Assembly (NCBI GenBank): GCA_964348085.1
Contig: CAYGBI010000013.1
Span: 1 to 64,000, forward strand
DNA length: 64,000 nt
Source of the DNA: VXYL01 sp964348085
GTDB lineage: Bacteria > Pseudomonadota > Gammaproteobacteria > Pseudomonadales > Azotimanducaceae
Reading direction: 5' to 3'
The notes below the pieces were generated by a model. That model worked only from the letters and a program-made list of their open reading frames with translations. It ran no database searches and had not been told where the DNA came from. Below, in pieces: positions 1-8,866 of the stretch; the stretch's first letter is position 1; each line of letters starts with the position of its first letter. A program made the translations under genes and the position numbers.

Positions 1-5
1 TCTGA

Positions 6-209
6 CGCATCGCCGCCGTCATCGAAACCGCCGGAATCCAAAAGCGATTGCCCTGCACATCGCCCGCCGACGGGTTGGTCTTGGATCCGTTTTGTGGCAC
101 AGGCACGACCATGCTCGTTGCAAGCCATTTGGGCCGTAAGTCCGTGGGGATTGACCTGTCGCGCGAGTATGTGGAGCTCGCCGAACAGAGGACGGGGTCT
201 TTGTTTTGA
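6..209 (+). pseudogene. C-terminal fragment of an N6-adenine/N4-cytosine DNA methyltransferase
   Basis: The reading frame ends in the SAM-binding segment of a DNA methyltransferase, ADGLVLDPFCGTGTT, followed by a typical continuation with LGRKSVGIDLS and a TGA at 207-209. In this motif I arrangement the SAM-binding region is C-terminal, as in beta-class or permuted enzymes that modify adenine or cytosine amino groups. The frame is closed by a TGA at 3-5, and the residues before ADG do not look like a methyltransferase. This is therefore either a decayed remnant or a gene broken by a frameshift close to the window edge. The part outside the window is needed to decide. Confidence 0.6.
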
Positions 210-626
210 CGAAAGTCCTAGAACTGTTTGGTCGCTCCACTTCGATCTCTGAGGATGGCCTATTTGGGCTGTGGCAAAAGGCGGTGCCGTAGGCAACGGC
301 GCTAGGTTAAGCACGGGTGCAGAGGGAGTCGGCGCGTGTTTGGGGTTCAAGGCCGAACCACGCATCGATCTTGATCGACTTCTTAAACAGGTAGAAGGAA
401 AGCTCTCGACAGACATCCTCTTCCAACTCTAAAGCCACCCGCTCGCCTCGCCGCGTCCGCTTACCGGTCTTGAGCGCTTGTTCCATATGTGGCGGCCGCG
501 CGCGCAGTGCTATGCTCCCCACTCGCGCTCGTGGGTGACGCCAACGCCTTCACGCAACGCGCCACGGCGGCCCGTGGGATACCGTTCCCAAGTGCCTTTG
601 TCCTGAACGTAAGCGCATGAAGGCAC
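210..626. other. Intergenic stretch with one degenerate repeat copy
   Basis: This stretch lies between the methyltransferase remnant and the MFS gene. It holds one degenerate copy of the dispersed repeat (254-305) preceded by an imperfect inverted repeat (TCCTAGA near 217, TCTGAGGA near 247). A minus-strand frame at 307-522 would give a 71-residue basic protein, but it has no convincing ribosome-binding site or family signature, so I do not call it. Base composition is slightly lower in GC than the neighbours around 360-430. Confidence 0.5.
254..305 (+). repeat. Dispersed repeat, degenerate box copy 1
   Basis: This copy matches the box at 39328-39379 over its whole length. Shared segments are TTGGGCTG, GTGCCGTAGGCAA or GCTGCCGTAGGCAA, and GGCGCTAG at the end. 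It lies in plus orientation and ends in the CTAG border. It is more diverged than the copies at 14.5, 16.9 and 30.9 kb. Confidence 0.6.
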
Positions 627-1898
627 ATGGAAGCCCTGCTCGCTCGCATCGACCATGCCATTCGCCCCGGTGGAAGGGTCTTTCATGGCTGGGTGATGGT
701 CGCCGCAGCCGCCGGCATCCAACTGTTGTCCGGCCTCTTCTTGATGCACTCGTTCGGCGCCTACACCCTGCATCTACAGGCGGAGTTCGGTTGGAGCAAG
801 GCGCTGGTCGCCGGCGCTTTTTCGATGACGCGGGTGGAAAGTGGCTTGCTCGGGCCTTTGCAGGGTTGGCTGGTGGACCGTTTCGGGCCGCGCCTGCTGC
901 TGCGGATTGGGCTAGGCATCTTCGCCGCCGGCCTGCTGCTGTTCGCGGCCGTGGACTCGGTCTTCCTGTTTTACCTCGCGTGGGGCTTGATCGCTATCGG
1001 CTCGAGCCTTGGCGGTTTCACCACGCTGAACGTGGCCATCGTCAACTGGTTCGACCGGCACCGCGCCAAGGCGGTGGCGGTTTCGCAACTGGGCTTTTCC
1101 ATGGGCGGCTTGTGCGTGCCGATCGTCATCCTGTCGCTAGAGGCGTTGGGCTGGCGCTGGACCGCGGCTCTGTCCGCGCTCGCCGTGCTGCTCATCGGGT
1201 TGCCGCTGGTCCAACCCGTGCATCACCGTCCCGAAGTCAAGGGCGAAGTGCCCGACGGCGGCTTGGAACGGCATCCGACGCCGCGGCGGCGACCGCGGGA
1301 CGAGCGCGACCTCACGTCGGCGCAGGCCATGCGCACATCCGCCTTTTGGCTGATTTCGAGTGGTCACGCCTTCGCGTTGCTGACGGTATCGGCGGTGATG
1401 GCGCACCTACTGCCGCATCTGACGGAAGGCTTGGCGTTTACGCCCTTGGAGGCCGGTTTCGTCATCACCTTGATGACGGCCTGCCAGATGACCGGGCAAT
1501 TGCTGGGCGGCTGGCTCGGCGACCGCTATGACAAGCGGCTCTTGTGCGTGGGCTGCATGTTGGCGCACGGTGCAGGCTTCATGCTGCTCGCTTTTGCGGT
1601 AAACGAAACCATGGTGCTCGCCTTTGCCGTGCTGCACGGCATCGGCTGGGGCGTGCGCGGACCGCTGATGGTCGCGCTCCGGGCGGACTACTTCGGTACC
1701 CGCTCGTTCGGCACTATCATGGGCTTCTCGTCGCTCATCGCCATGCTCGGCATGGCGGTTGGACCGGTTGTCGCAGGTTATATGGCGGACATGACAGGTG
1801 ATTTCGTAGTGGGCTTCGCCGCCCTCGCCACTGGCTCGACGCTCGGCGCCGGCTTGTTCGCCCTCGCCAAGCGGCCGTCGCGTGAGCAACTCCCTTGA
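627..1898 (+). CDS. MFS transporter, monocarboxylate-porter-like
   Basis: The 423-residue product is a major facilitator with about twelve hydrophobic segments in two halves, separated by a charged loop (about 200-235, rich in Arg, Pro and Asp). The loop between the second and third segments carries GWLVDRFGPR, the MFS motif A, and its counterpart in the second half is GGWLGDRYDKR. The N-terminal FHGWVM resembles monocarboxylate or oxalate/formate antiporter relatives. The substrate is unknown, but an organic acid is a reasonable guess. ATG at 627 is preceded by GAAGG at a good distance. The last codons overlap the start of the exonuclease III gene, so the two are probably translated together. 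Confidence 0.85.
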   Translation: MEALLARIDHAIRPGGRVFHGWVMVAAAAGIQLLSGLFLMHSFGAYTLHLQAEFGWSKALVAGAFSMTRVESGLLGPLQGWLVDRFGPRLLLRIGLGIFAAGLLLFAAVDSVFLFYLAWGLIAIGSSLGGFTTLNVAIVNWFDRHRAKAVAVSQLGFSMGGLCVPIVILSLEALGWRWTAALSALAVLLIGLPLVQPVHHRPEVKGEVPDGGLERHPTPRRRPRDERDLTSAQAMRTSAFWLISSGHAFALLTVSAVMAHLLPHLTEGLAFTPLEAGFVITLMTACQMTGQLLGGWLGDRYDKRLLCVGCMLAHGAGFMLLAFAVNETMVLAFAVLHGIGWGVRGPLMVALRADYFGTRSFGTIMGFSSLIAMLGMAVGPVVAGYMADMTGDFVVGFAALATGSTLGAGLFALAKRPSREQLP

Positions 1899-2713
1899 CC
1901 GAGAGCAGCCACATCGCTCGCCTTGTCAGTTGGAATGTCAACGGCTTGCGCGCCTGCGTAAGGAAGGGTTTTCTCGACTTCCTGCACGGTTGCCAAGCGG
2001 ATGTCGTCGGCATTCAGGAACTCCGGGCGCTGCCGAGCCAACTGCCCGCCGCCGCACGGGCGCCGGACGGCTGGCATGCGTACTTCGCGCCCGCCGAACG
2101 GCTCGGCTACAGCGGGGTGGCGCTGTTCGCGCGGGTGCCGGCGGATCGCGTGGAGACCGAGCTTGGCATCCCGGAATACGATGTCGAGGGGCGCTTGCTG
2201 ATCGCCCACTTCGGCCGCTTGGCCATTGCCAGCGTCTACTTTCCGAAAGGCAGCGGCAGGGATCGCGACAACAGCCGCGTGCCGTACAAGCTCGGCTTCT
2301 ACCGGGCACTGTTCGAACGCTTGCAGAAGTTGCGGCGGAGGGGGCCGGTGTATGTAATGGGCGACTACAACACCGCCCATACCGAGCTCGACCTCGCCCG
2401 CCCCCGAGCCAACGCCAGAACGAGCGGATTCCTACCCGAGGAGCGGGAGGAAATGACGCGCTGGCTCGATGCGGAGTGGTGCGACACGTTCCGCCGCACG
2501 CACCCCGGCGAGGCGGGCCACTACACTTGGTGGCGGCAGTGGGGGAACGCCCGGCAGGACAACGTCGGCTGGCGCATCGACTACGTCTTGGCGTCGCCTT
2601 CGGCGCAGCGTCTTGTTCGGGACGCCTTCATTTGGCCGCATGTGACCGGCTCCGACCACTGCCCCGTGGGCGTCGACATCGCCCGGGAAATCAGCGCCAA
2701 GAAAGCGAGTTGA
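1895..2713 (+). CDS. xthA: Exodeoxyribonuclease III family protein
   Basis: This is a 272-residue endonuclease/exonuclease/phosphatase-fold protein for base-excision repair: AP endonuclease and 3'-5' exonuclease on double-stranded DNA. Family motifs appear in order: SWNVNGLRA near the N-terminus, GIQE carrying the metal-binding Glu, YFPKG, GDYNTAH with the catalytic Asp and Asn, WRIDYVLAS, and GSDHCPVG with the C-terminal Asp-His. The length matches the family. Translation starts at a TTG that shares TTGA with the stop of the upstream transporter, indicating translational coupling; no separate Shine-Dalgarno site is obvious. The 3' end overlaps the convergent hydrolase gene by 23 bp. Confidence 0.93.
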   Translation: MTESSHIARLVSWNVNGLRACVRKGFLDFLHGCQADVVGIQELRALPSQLPAAARAPDGWHAYFAPAERLGYSGVALFARVPADRVETELGIPEYDVEGRLLIAHFGRLAIASVYFPKGSGRDRDNSRVPYKLGFYRALFERLQKLRRRGPVYVMGDYNTAHTELDLARPRANARTSGFLPEEREEMTRWLDAEWCDTFRRTHPGEAGHYTWWRQWGNARQDNVGWRIDYVLASPSAQRLVRDAFIWPHVTGSDHCPVGVDIAREISAKKAS

Positions 2714-3464
2714 GGAACGTTGCGAGCGCGGCGTTGAACTCCGCCGGCTTCTCGAAATAGGTGGAGTGACCCGCGCCGGCGACATGCGTCACCGGCGCGT
2801 CGATCGCCGCCGCGACGGATGCGAGCACCTCCGGCGGGAATAGCGGGTCGAGGTCGCTTGCCAGTACCTGAAACGGCACGCCGCTTTCTTTGACCGCACT
2901 TGGCGTGACGTAGACCGAGTCGTCGCGGATGTTCGGCCGTGCTTGGGTATTGAAGGCGGAGATCTGCCGGTAGAGCAGGGCTTTCGCCGGATTCAGCCTA
3001 GCGAACTCGGTGCTGTAGGCGCGATTCACCAAGCCGCCGGCCGCCGCGAGTCGCTCGGCCAACTGCTTCATGTTCGCCACGGTCTCCGGCGTGCGCACCG
3101 CGCCGGGGGTGTTGGCCAGCAGCACCGCGCGCACCCGGTCCGTGCGGTGGACGGCCGCTCGCACCCCTGTCCAGCCGCCCATGGACTGACAAGCCAGCAC
3201 CGCTTGGTCGATTTCCGCGGCATCCATAACGGCCACTAGATCCGCCTCGAAATGCCTCGCGTGCTGTTGCTCTGGCGGGCAGACGGTGCGGCCGAAGCCG
3301 CGGTGATCGAACACGACCACGCGATGACCTTCGCGGAACACCGGCACCTGTTGCCACCAACTCGCGGCGTTGCCGCCCGCGCCGTGGGCGAAGACGAGCG
3401 CCGGCCCCGCTTCCCCGTGTGTCTCGTAGTAGATGTCGATGTCGCCGTTGCGTGCGTATGGCAT
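2691..3464 (-). CDS. Alpha/beta hydrolase
   Basis: This is a 257-residue alpha/beta-hydrolase fold enzyme without a signal peptide. The oxyanion region is FAHGAGGNAASW, the nucleophile elbow is CQSMGGW (Ser between Gln and Met), the acid is in ASDLDPLFPPE, and the catalytic His is in GAGHSTYFE. It resembles small esterases, lactonases or cofactor-free haloperoxidase-like enzymes; the substrate cannot be told. The start at 3464 is chosen because GGAGAAA lies 5-6 nt upstream and the protein then begins directly with the fold. A longer frame reaching 3707 adds only a low-complexity leader. Confidence 0.85.
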   Translation of the reverse strand: MPYARNGDIDIYYETHGEAGPALVFAHGAGGNAASWWQQVPVFREGHRVVVFDHRGFGRTVCPPEQQHARHFEADLVAVMDAAEIDQAVLACQSMGGWTGVRAAVHRTDRVRAVLLANTPGAVRTPETVANMKQLAERLAAAGGLVNRAYSTEFARLNPAKALLYRQISAFNTQARPNIRDDSVYVTPSAVKESGVPFQVLASDLDPLFPPEVLASVAAAIDAPVTHVAGAGHSTYFEKPAEFNAALATFLNSLSWR

Positions 3465-3581
3465 GGCTTTCTCCGCCCGTCTTCCGCTGGAAACTACCGT
3501 TGTAACTGCTGCCCGTTGCGGGCAGTCTATACCGAACGAGGGGAGCCACGACTTAAGCGCTAGTCGCAAGGGAGATCGATC

Positions 3582-4637
3582 ATGCCGCAACCGTCCAAAT
3601 CTAGGACGAGCCGTCGCTCGTTCATCGAATTCCTGACCATGGCCGGCATTGGCAGCCAAGTGCTGCTGCAAACCCGCGACGTGCGCGCCGCGACTGCGGC
3701 GGCGCAAGAAGCGGCGGACAAGATGGCGGGCAGCGAACCGTGGCCGGAGATGACCTACCGCACCCTAGGGCGGACGGGGTACCGCGCCAGCCGACTGGTG
3801 TACGGCTGCGGCGCCGCTCTTTCCGGCGATCCGAACGACCGCCTGCTCAACATCGCCTTGGAGGCCGGCGTCAATGTCTTCGACGTAGGCTACCGGCAGT
3901 ACTACAAGAACGCGGAACGCAATCTGGCCGGGTTCGCCAAGGCGCACCGCGACGACATCTTTCTCATTTCCAAAGCCCCCGTGAACGTGGAGGCGGACGA
4001 GGAAGTGACCGTCGAGGTGGCGAAACGCGCCGCCCGCACATGGACGATGTTCATGGATCAGAGCCTGCGGGAGCTCGAGACCAACCACGTCGACGCCTAT
4101 TACCAAATGGCCGCCAACAACCCCGGCGTCGTCCGCGCCGAGGAAATGCGTCGCGCGTTCGAGAAGGCCAAGGCCGCCGGCAAAGTCAGCTATCTCGGGC
4201 TGTCCACGCATGAAAACGCGCAGGAAGTCTTGGCGGCCGCGGTCGAAACCGGCTGGTACGACCTCGCCATGATCGCCATCACGCCGGCCGGCTGGTACGA
4301 CTGGAACAAGCGCGAGATCCGCGCCGGCAGCCAAGACATGGCGCATCTCGCGCCGCGGCTCTCCGCCGCCCGGGAAGCGGGCATCGGCTTGATCGGCATG
4401 AAGGCGGGCCGGCTGTTGGCGGGTCGCTGGTGGGGGGGCGGCGGCAACGGCACGGCGTTTGACCGCTTCTACGACCAAGGCTTCATGGCGGCGAACCTGT
4501 CGGCCTTCCAGCGCAGCTACGCCTATGTACTCGCGCACGGCTTGGACGTGGTGAACGCGGACATACAGGACTACGCCATCCTCAAGGAAAACTACGTCGC
4601 CGCGGCCACCGCCGAGCGCTATTTCACGACGGCGTAG
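3582..4637 (+). CDS. Tat-exported aldo/keto reductase family protein lacking the catalytic His
   Basis: The 351-residue protein begins with a twin-arginine signal (TSRRSFIEFLTMAG) and a hydrophobic stretch, so it is probably exported folded, with cofactor. The rest is an aldo-keto reductase barrel: TLGRTGYRASRLVYG, NVFDVGYRQYYKNAE with the Asp and Tyr positions, LISKAP with the Lys. The catalytic His usually seen at the end of the DxYYxH strand is replaced: the sequence reads VDAYYQM. The enzyme may therefore be altered or non-catalytic, or use another general acid. A GGAGA site precedes the ATG. It is divergently arranged from the hydrolase gene, with about 117 bp between starts. Confidence 0.85.
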   Translation: MPQPSKSRTSRRSFIEFLTMAGIGSQVLLQTRDVRAATAAAQEAADKMAGSEPWPEMTYRTLGRTGYRASRLVYGCGAALSGDPNDRLLNIALEAGVNVFDVGYRQYYKNAERNLAGFAKAHRDDIFLISKAPVNVEADEEVTVEVAKRAARTWTMFMDQSLRELETNHVDAYYQMAANNPGVVRAEEMRRAFEKAKAAGKVSYLGLSTHENAQEVLAAAVETGWYDLAMIAITPAGWYDWNKREIRAGSQDMAHLAPRLSAAREAGIGLIGMKAGRLLAGRWWGGGGNGTAFDRFYDQGFMAANLSAFQRSYAYVLAHGLDVVNADIQDYAILKENYVAAATAERYFTTA

Positions 4638-4737
4638 CTACCTAGGCCGTCGTCGCAGAGCTTTCGCGGCTCAGGTGTCCCGTTTGGCACGCTGAAGTGC
4701 GGGAAGTCAGCCGGACAGGACACTAAGCGACCTTTTC

Positions 4738-5688
4738 ATGCTGGAAGTCGATCAGGTCACTAAGCGCTACGACGCGACGCTCGCGGTCGACCGTGCGTCG
4801 CTAACCGCCAAGCCCGGCCGGATCCTCGGCCTCTTGGGGCCGAATGGCGCCGGCAAGACGTCCATCCTGCGCATGGTGAACAACATCACCAAGCCGGACT
4901 CGGGCGAAGTACGCTTGGATGGCAAGATCGTTAGCCGGGCGACGCAAACGCAGGTCGGCTACATGCCCGAGGAGCGTGGCCTGTACCGCACGCTCCGGGT
5001 GATGGACCACCTCATTTACATGGGGCGTCTCAAGGGCCTGTCTAGGAACGATGCCCGGCGCAACGCGAACCAATGGCTCGACGCCTTGGAGGCCGCCGAT
5101 TGGCGAAACAAGCGGCCGCGCGAGCTTTCCCGGGGTATGCAGCAGAAGATTCAGTTCGCGCTGGCCATGATGCACTCGCCGCGGCTGGTCATTCTGGACG
5201 AGCCGTTCAGCGGCTTGGACCCGCTCAACTCCGCGCTCATGGAGCGCATCATCCGCGAGCGCAAGGCGGCAGGCGCCATCGTCATCTTCGCCTCCCACCG
5301 CATGGAGCAGGTGGAGGAGCTCTGCGACGAGATCTGCCTCATCGCGAACGGCCGGATCGTGCTCGCTGGCGAACTGTCGGCTGTGAAACGTAGCTTCGGG
5401 CGAGACACGGTGCAGCTCGAGTTCACCGGCGACGGCGACTTCTTGGACCGGCTCGCGGCCAAGGGGTCTATCGAACTGCTCCGCAACCTTGACGGACAGG
5501 CGGAGTTGCGTCTCAAAGACGGGTCCGGGGCGGACGAGGTGTTAGACGCCGCTCGCGCGTCGGTGGACGCTCTGCATCGCTACGCCGCGGCCTATCCGTC
5601 CCTGCGGGAGATATTTCTGCGCACGGTGGCCGATGCGAGCGAACATAGCGCGCAAGCTTCGGCGGCTGTTGATGCGGACGGTGCATAA
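4738..5688 (+). CDS. ABC transporter ATP-binding protein, NatA-like
   Basis: This 316-residue nucleotide-binding subunit has Walker A GPNGAGKTS (about residue 35), the signature ELSRGMQQK, Walker B LVILDEPFSGLDP and the H-loop FASHRME. The C-terminal third, after about residue 220, matches the DUF4162-type extension common in NatA-type exporters. It would energise the membrane subunit encoded immediately downstream (2 bp gap). Known relatives export sodium, antibiotics or lipids, and no specific substrate is indicated here. The ATG at 4738 has only a weak ribosome-binding site. Confidence 0.92.
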   Translation: MLEVDQVTKRYDATLAVDRASLTAKPGRILGLLGPNGAGKTSILRMVNNITKPDSGEVRLDGKIVSRATQTQVGYMPEERGLYRTLRVMDHLIYMGRLKGLSRNDARRNANQWLDALEAADWRNKRPRELSRGMQQKIQFALAMMHSPRLVILDEPFSGLDPLNSALMERIIRERKAAGAIVIFASHRMEQVEELCDEICLIANGRIVLAGELSAVKRSFGRDTVQLEFTGDGDFLDRLAAKGSIELLRNLDGQAELRLKDGSGADEVLDAARASVDALHRYAAAYPSLREIFLRTVADASEHSAQASAAVDADGA

Positions 5689-5690
5689 AC

Positions 5691-6971
5691 ATGCTCGGCG
5701 TCGTTTTCACCAACGAGTATCTGCGCCGCGTGCGCACCAAGGCGTTCATCCTCTCCACGCTTTTGCTGCCACTCGGAATCGCCGTAGCTGCCGGCGTGGC
5801 GGGTACCGTGGTGTCTTCCGCCGCCAAGTCGGAAAAGGCGCGCAAGCACAGCATCGCCGTGCTCGACGAGAGCCGACGCATCCTGCCCGAGTTGATGGCG
5901 GCGGACAACCCGACTTACCGGCTGCATGAGTGGCAGCGCGGCCAAGACGCCGGCAAGCAGGCGGTCATCAACGGCGCCTACGACGCGTTCTTGGTGCTGC
6001 CGAGGGCGCTCGCGGAGGCCGGCGGCACACGCGAAGCGCGGCTTTACAGCAAGCAGAAGCAGTCGTTGACCGCGCAGCAGGCGATCAGGAGCTTTGTTCT
6101 CGCAGTCGTCCGCGAGGTGCGCATCGCGCAGTACGAGCTTACGCCTCAAGTACGCAACGCCCTGTCGGAGAGGCTTTCCCTCGTTGCGGTCAGCCTCACG
6201 GAGGAGGGCGAGGAGGGAAGCGGCTCGGTGGTGGCGTCGATGGCCGTCGGCATGGCGCTAGGCGGCATTTTGTTGATGGTCATGACCATCTACGGCTCGC
6301 TGGTGATGCAGTCGGTGATGGAGGACAAGACCAGCCGCATGGCGGAGATACTGGTGTCCTCGGTGCGGCCGTTCGAGTTGGCCATGGGCAAGATACTGGC
6401 GGTTGGCGCCATGGCGCTCACGCAGTTAGCGACATGGGCGCTGATGCTATTGGCGGTGGGCGTGGTCGCCGCCTTGGTTCTTGCCAACGTAGGCACTGGC
6501 GAGTACTCGACGATGGTCGAGGAACTGCCCGCCGAGCTCGCGCTCTCTATCCGTTTTGATGTTGTGGCGGTTGTGTTGGTCCTGCTGCCAATTGGCTTTC
6601 TTGTCAACGCCGCGGTGTTCGGGGCGCTCGGATCGATGTACGAGACGCCGCAGGAAGCGCAAATCAGCGTCTCGATCGCCATGCTGCCGCTGCTCCTTTC
6701 GATAATCATGGTGCAGACCGCCGGGGTCGCCCCGAACAACGCGTTCATCGTGTTCGGCTCGTTCTTTCCGCTTACCTCGCCGGTGGTGCTGCCGCTGCGC
6801 ATGCTCATGGCTGACGTCGCCACTTGGCAGGTGTTCGCGAGTCTGCTGCTCACCGTCGCCGGTGGGATGGGAATGGTGTGGCTAAGCGGGCGAGTATTCC
6901 GCGGCTCGCTGTTGATCTACGGCAAGAAGCCGACGTTCAAGGAACTGTGGCGAATCATTACCGCCGATTAG
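5691..6971 (+). CDS. ABC-2 type permease, NatB-like
   Basis: This 426-residue membrane subunit is the partner of the preceding ATPase. It has one N-terminal membrane segment (about 20-45), a large extracytoplasmic domain of about 140 residues, then five or six C-terminal membrane segments. The conserved sequence SVMEDKTSRMAEILVSSVRP is the ABC-2 family signature next to the first C-terminal helix. This topology (NatB/YhaP type) supports an exporter. The gene starts 2 bp after the ATPase stop, so the two form an operon. Confidence 0.9.
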   Translation: MLGVVFTNEYLRRVRTKAFILSTLLLPLGIAVAAGVAGTVVSSAAKSEKARKHSIAVLDESRRILPELMAADNPTYRLHEWQRGQDAGKQAVINGAYDAFLVLPRALAEAGGTREARLYSKQKQSLTAQQAIRSFVLAVVREVRIAQYELTPQVRNALSERLSLVAVSLTEEGEEGSGSVVASMAVGMALGGILLMVMTIYGSLVMQSVMEDKTSRMAEILVSSVRPFELAMGKILAVGAMALTQLATWALMLLAVGVVAALVLANVGTGEYSTMVEELPAELALSIRFDVVAVVLVLLPIGFLVNAAVFGALGSMYETPQEAQISVSIAMLPLLLSIIMVQTAGVAPNNAFIVFGSFFPLTSPVVLPLRMLMADVATWQVFASLLLTVAGGMGMVWLSGRVFRGSLLIYGKKPTFKELWRIITAD

Positions 6972-7003
6972 CGCCGCACGACGGCGCTGCCATCAAAACG
7001 CCG

Positions 7004-7984
7004 TCACAACCCGAGCCGTGCGATGCCGATGCCGCTTTCTCCCGCCACCGCGTAAAGCAGGTAGATGTCGTCGCCCTCGACGTAGATCGCCGGGTCGCGC
7101 AACTGATTGACTTGGCCGTTGACGAGGCCGCGTATCGACGGTTCGAGCGGGGCGCCCGCGCCCTCCCAGCCACGCTCCGGGCGCAACACCTCGATCGCCT
7201 CGGACTGCGCCCAGCCGAGCCAGTCGCCGCGCATGTCGATGGTCGACAGCAGAATGCGCTCTGGAATGTCGCCCACTTGCGTCCAAAACACGTACAGCGT
7301 GTCGCCACGGACGAGAACCGCGCAATGGCGCATGTTCGGATTGAACAGCGTTGGCCCGGCCTCGAATCCGCTCAAGGGGTCGGGCGAGCGATAGAACTGC
7401 CCCGGCATCGCTAGGGCGAAGGTCATGCCGTCGCGAATAAAGATGCGCATGTAAGTGTGCCCGAGGATTTCCTCGCCGGCCACGAAGTGGACGCCGTCCT
7501 CGGCCACGGCCACTCGCGAGACTTGTCTGCCCGGGGCTTCGAGACCGTGGTAATACATGATGATGCGCCGGTTGGCAGCATCGACATGCACATCCGGCGA
7601 TGCGATATGCGGCGTGGTGAGCTCGTGGACGACGCTGTTCTCGTGGCGGATGAGGCCCGCCGCCATGCGCGCCCGCGCCGCCTCTACGAGTTCGGGCGGC
7701 GCGGCAAGCGTCTCCTTCGGAAAGGGCGTCTGCGCCAAATGCAAGCTTCCCGGCTCGTGAATGCGCCAAGGGCCTGGAAGCTCATCGGCATAAGCGAGGC
7801 GGATATAGCGCCCTTTGTGGTCGGCGAAATACAGGTAGTAGCATCCGAGCGGACTTTCAATCCACTCGGGCACGCGAATCAGCGACGGCCCTTGGATATT
7901 GACGCCGATGCTCGGGTGCGCGGACGGCGCGATGATCGGGTGGTCGACGAGGCGCTCGACGCGTACGCTTGTTGCTGCTGCCAT
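7004..7984 (-). CDS. Five-bladed beta-propeller protein, glycoside-hydrolase-43-like
   Basis: This 326-residue protein has repeated strand-turn units typical of the GH43/GH62/GH32 propeller: SLIRVPEWIESPLGCYYLYFADHKG, then SPDVHVDAANRRIIMYYHG, then LRDPAIYVEGDDIYLLYAVAGE (each cited only in part). Acidic residues in HIASPDVHVD and QLRDPAIYVEGDD are candidates for catalytic or structural sites. No signal peptide is evident, so it may act on sugars in the cytoplasm. The start at 7984 follows the family-like beginning; the frame upstream is non-homologous-looking. It is convergent with the ABC operon. Family assignment rests on fold-like pattern only. Confidence 0.65.
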   Translation of the reverse strand: MAAATSVRVERLVDHPIIAPSAHPSIGVNIQGPSLIRVPEWIESPLGCYYLYFADHKGRYIRLAYADELPGPWRIHEPGSLHLAQTPFPKETLAAPPELVEAARARMAAGLIRHENSVVHELTTPHIASPDVHVDAANRRIIMYYHGLEAPGRQVSRVAVAEDGVHFVAGEEILGHTYMRIFIRDGMTFALAMPGQFYRSPDPLSGFEAGPTLFNPNMRHCAVLVRGDTLYVFWTQVGDIPERILLSTIDMRGDWLGWAQSEAIEVLRPERGWEGAGAPLEPSIRGLVNGQVNQLRDPAIYVEGDDIYLLYAVAGESGIGIARLGL

Positions 7985-8071
7985 GGTGTGCAGTTTAGCG
8001 CTTCTTTGGTGCGTGGCTCGTGCTACTTTGCCGGGCGTATCAGCGTGCAAGCGGACGGGTGGAAGGCAGCT

Positions 8072-8839
8072 ATGGGCAAGAACATCGTGGCGGCGGTGCG
8101 GGAAATCTGCTTGGCGCTTCCCGAAGTCGAGGAGAAGAGCGGCCACGGGATGCCGGATTTCAAGGTGGCCGGCAAGTCGTTCGCCACCATGGCCGTCAAC
8201 CATCACGGCGACGGCCGCATCGCGCTTTGGCTGAGTTCGCCGCCCGGCGCTCAGCATCTGCACGTGGAAGGCGAGCCGGCGTTTTATTTCGTGCCGCCGT
8301 ATCTCGGCCCGAGGGGCTGGCTTGGCGTGCATTTGGACAAGGGCAACGACTGGTTCGCGATCGCCGAGCGCGTGCGCGAGGCGTACGCCCACGTCGCGCC
8401 GTCCCGGTTGACCAAGACGCTCGGCGAACCGGTCGCCATTGAGCCGCCGACGGAGACGGTCGACCCGGAGGACTTCGACCCCCTCTCGGCGCCGAGCGCA
8501 CGGGCGAAACTCGAACGGCTGCGGGAACTTTGCGCCGAGTGGCCGGAGACCTCGGAGGCCGCTCAGTTCGGCAACCCGGCCTTCAAGGCGGGCAAGAAGA
8601 CCTTTCTAGTCGTGCATCGCCGTCGACGTGAGATGCGCCTGCAATTGTGGGTGGGTGCGGAATTGCAGGCGACTCTGTGCGACGATCCGCGCTTCTCGAT
8701 TCCGAGCTATATCGGCCATCGGGGCTGGATCGAGTTGGCCGTCGAAGATCACATCGACTGGCGCGAAGTGCGGGAGCTCGCCTTGGGTAGCTACCGCCAC
8801 TTCGCGTTGCGGCGCATGTTGCGGGCGCTCGACGGATGA
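8072..8839 (+). CDS. Tandem MmcQ/YjbR-like (DUF419) protein
   Basis: The 255-residue product contains two copies of the small MmcQ/YjbR fold. Each has an opening LCxxxPEVEE or LCAEWPETSE segment, a GxPxFKxxGKxF turn (HGMPDFKVAGKSF and FGNPAFKAGKKTF), and a closing YLGPRGWLGVHLD or YIGHRGWIELAVED segment. Single-domain members have about 110-120 residues, so this is an internal duplication or fusion. The family resembles DNA-binding CyaY-like folds, but its function is unclear. ATG at 8072 has GGAAGG upstream. It is transcribed divergently from the propeller gene. Confidence 0.8.
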   Translation: MGKNIVAAVREICLALPEVEEKSGHGMPDFKVAGKSFATMAVNHHGDGRIALWLSSPPGAQHLHVEGEPAFYFVPPYLGPRGWLGVHLDKGNDWFAIAERVREAYAHVAPSRLTKTLGEPVAIEPPTETVDPEDFDPLSAPSARAKLERLRELCAEWPETSEAAQFGNPAFKAGKKTFLVVHRRRREMRLQLWVGAELQATLCDDPRFSIPSYIGHRGWIELAVEDHIDWREVRELALGSYRHFALRRMLRALDG

Positions 8840-8866
8840 TTTTCCTCGTAGAGGGGGAGGCGAGCC

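Noticed and set aside
307..522. 71-residue minus-strand frame after the methyltransferase remnant
   Set aside because: It has no ribosome-binding site, no family signature, and partly overlaps repeat-derived sequence; described only within the intergenic entry.
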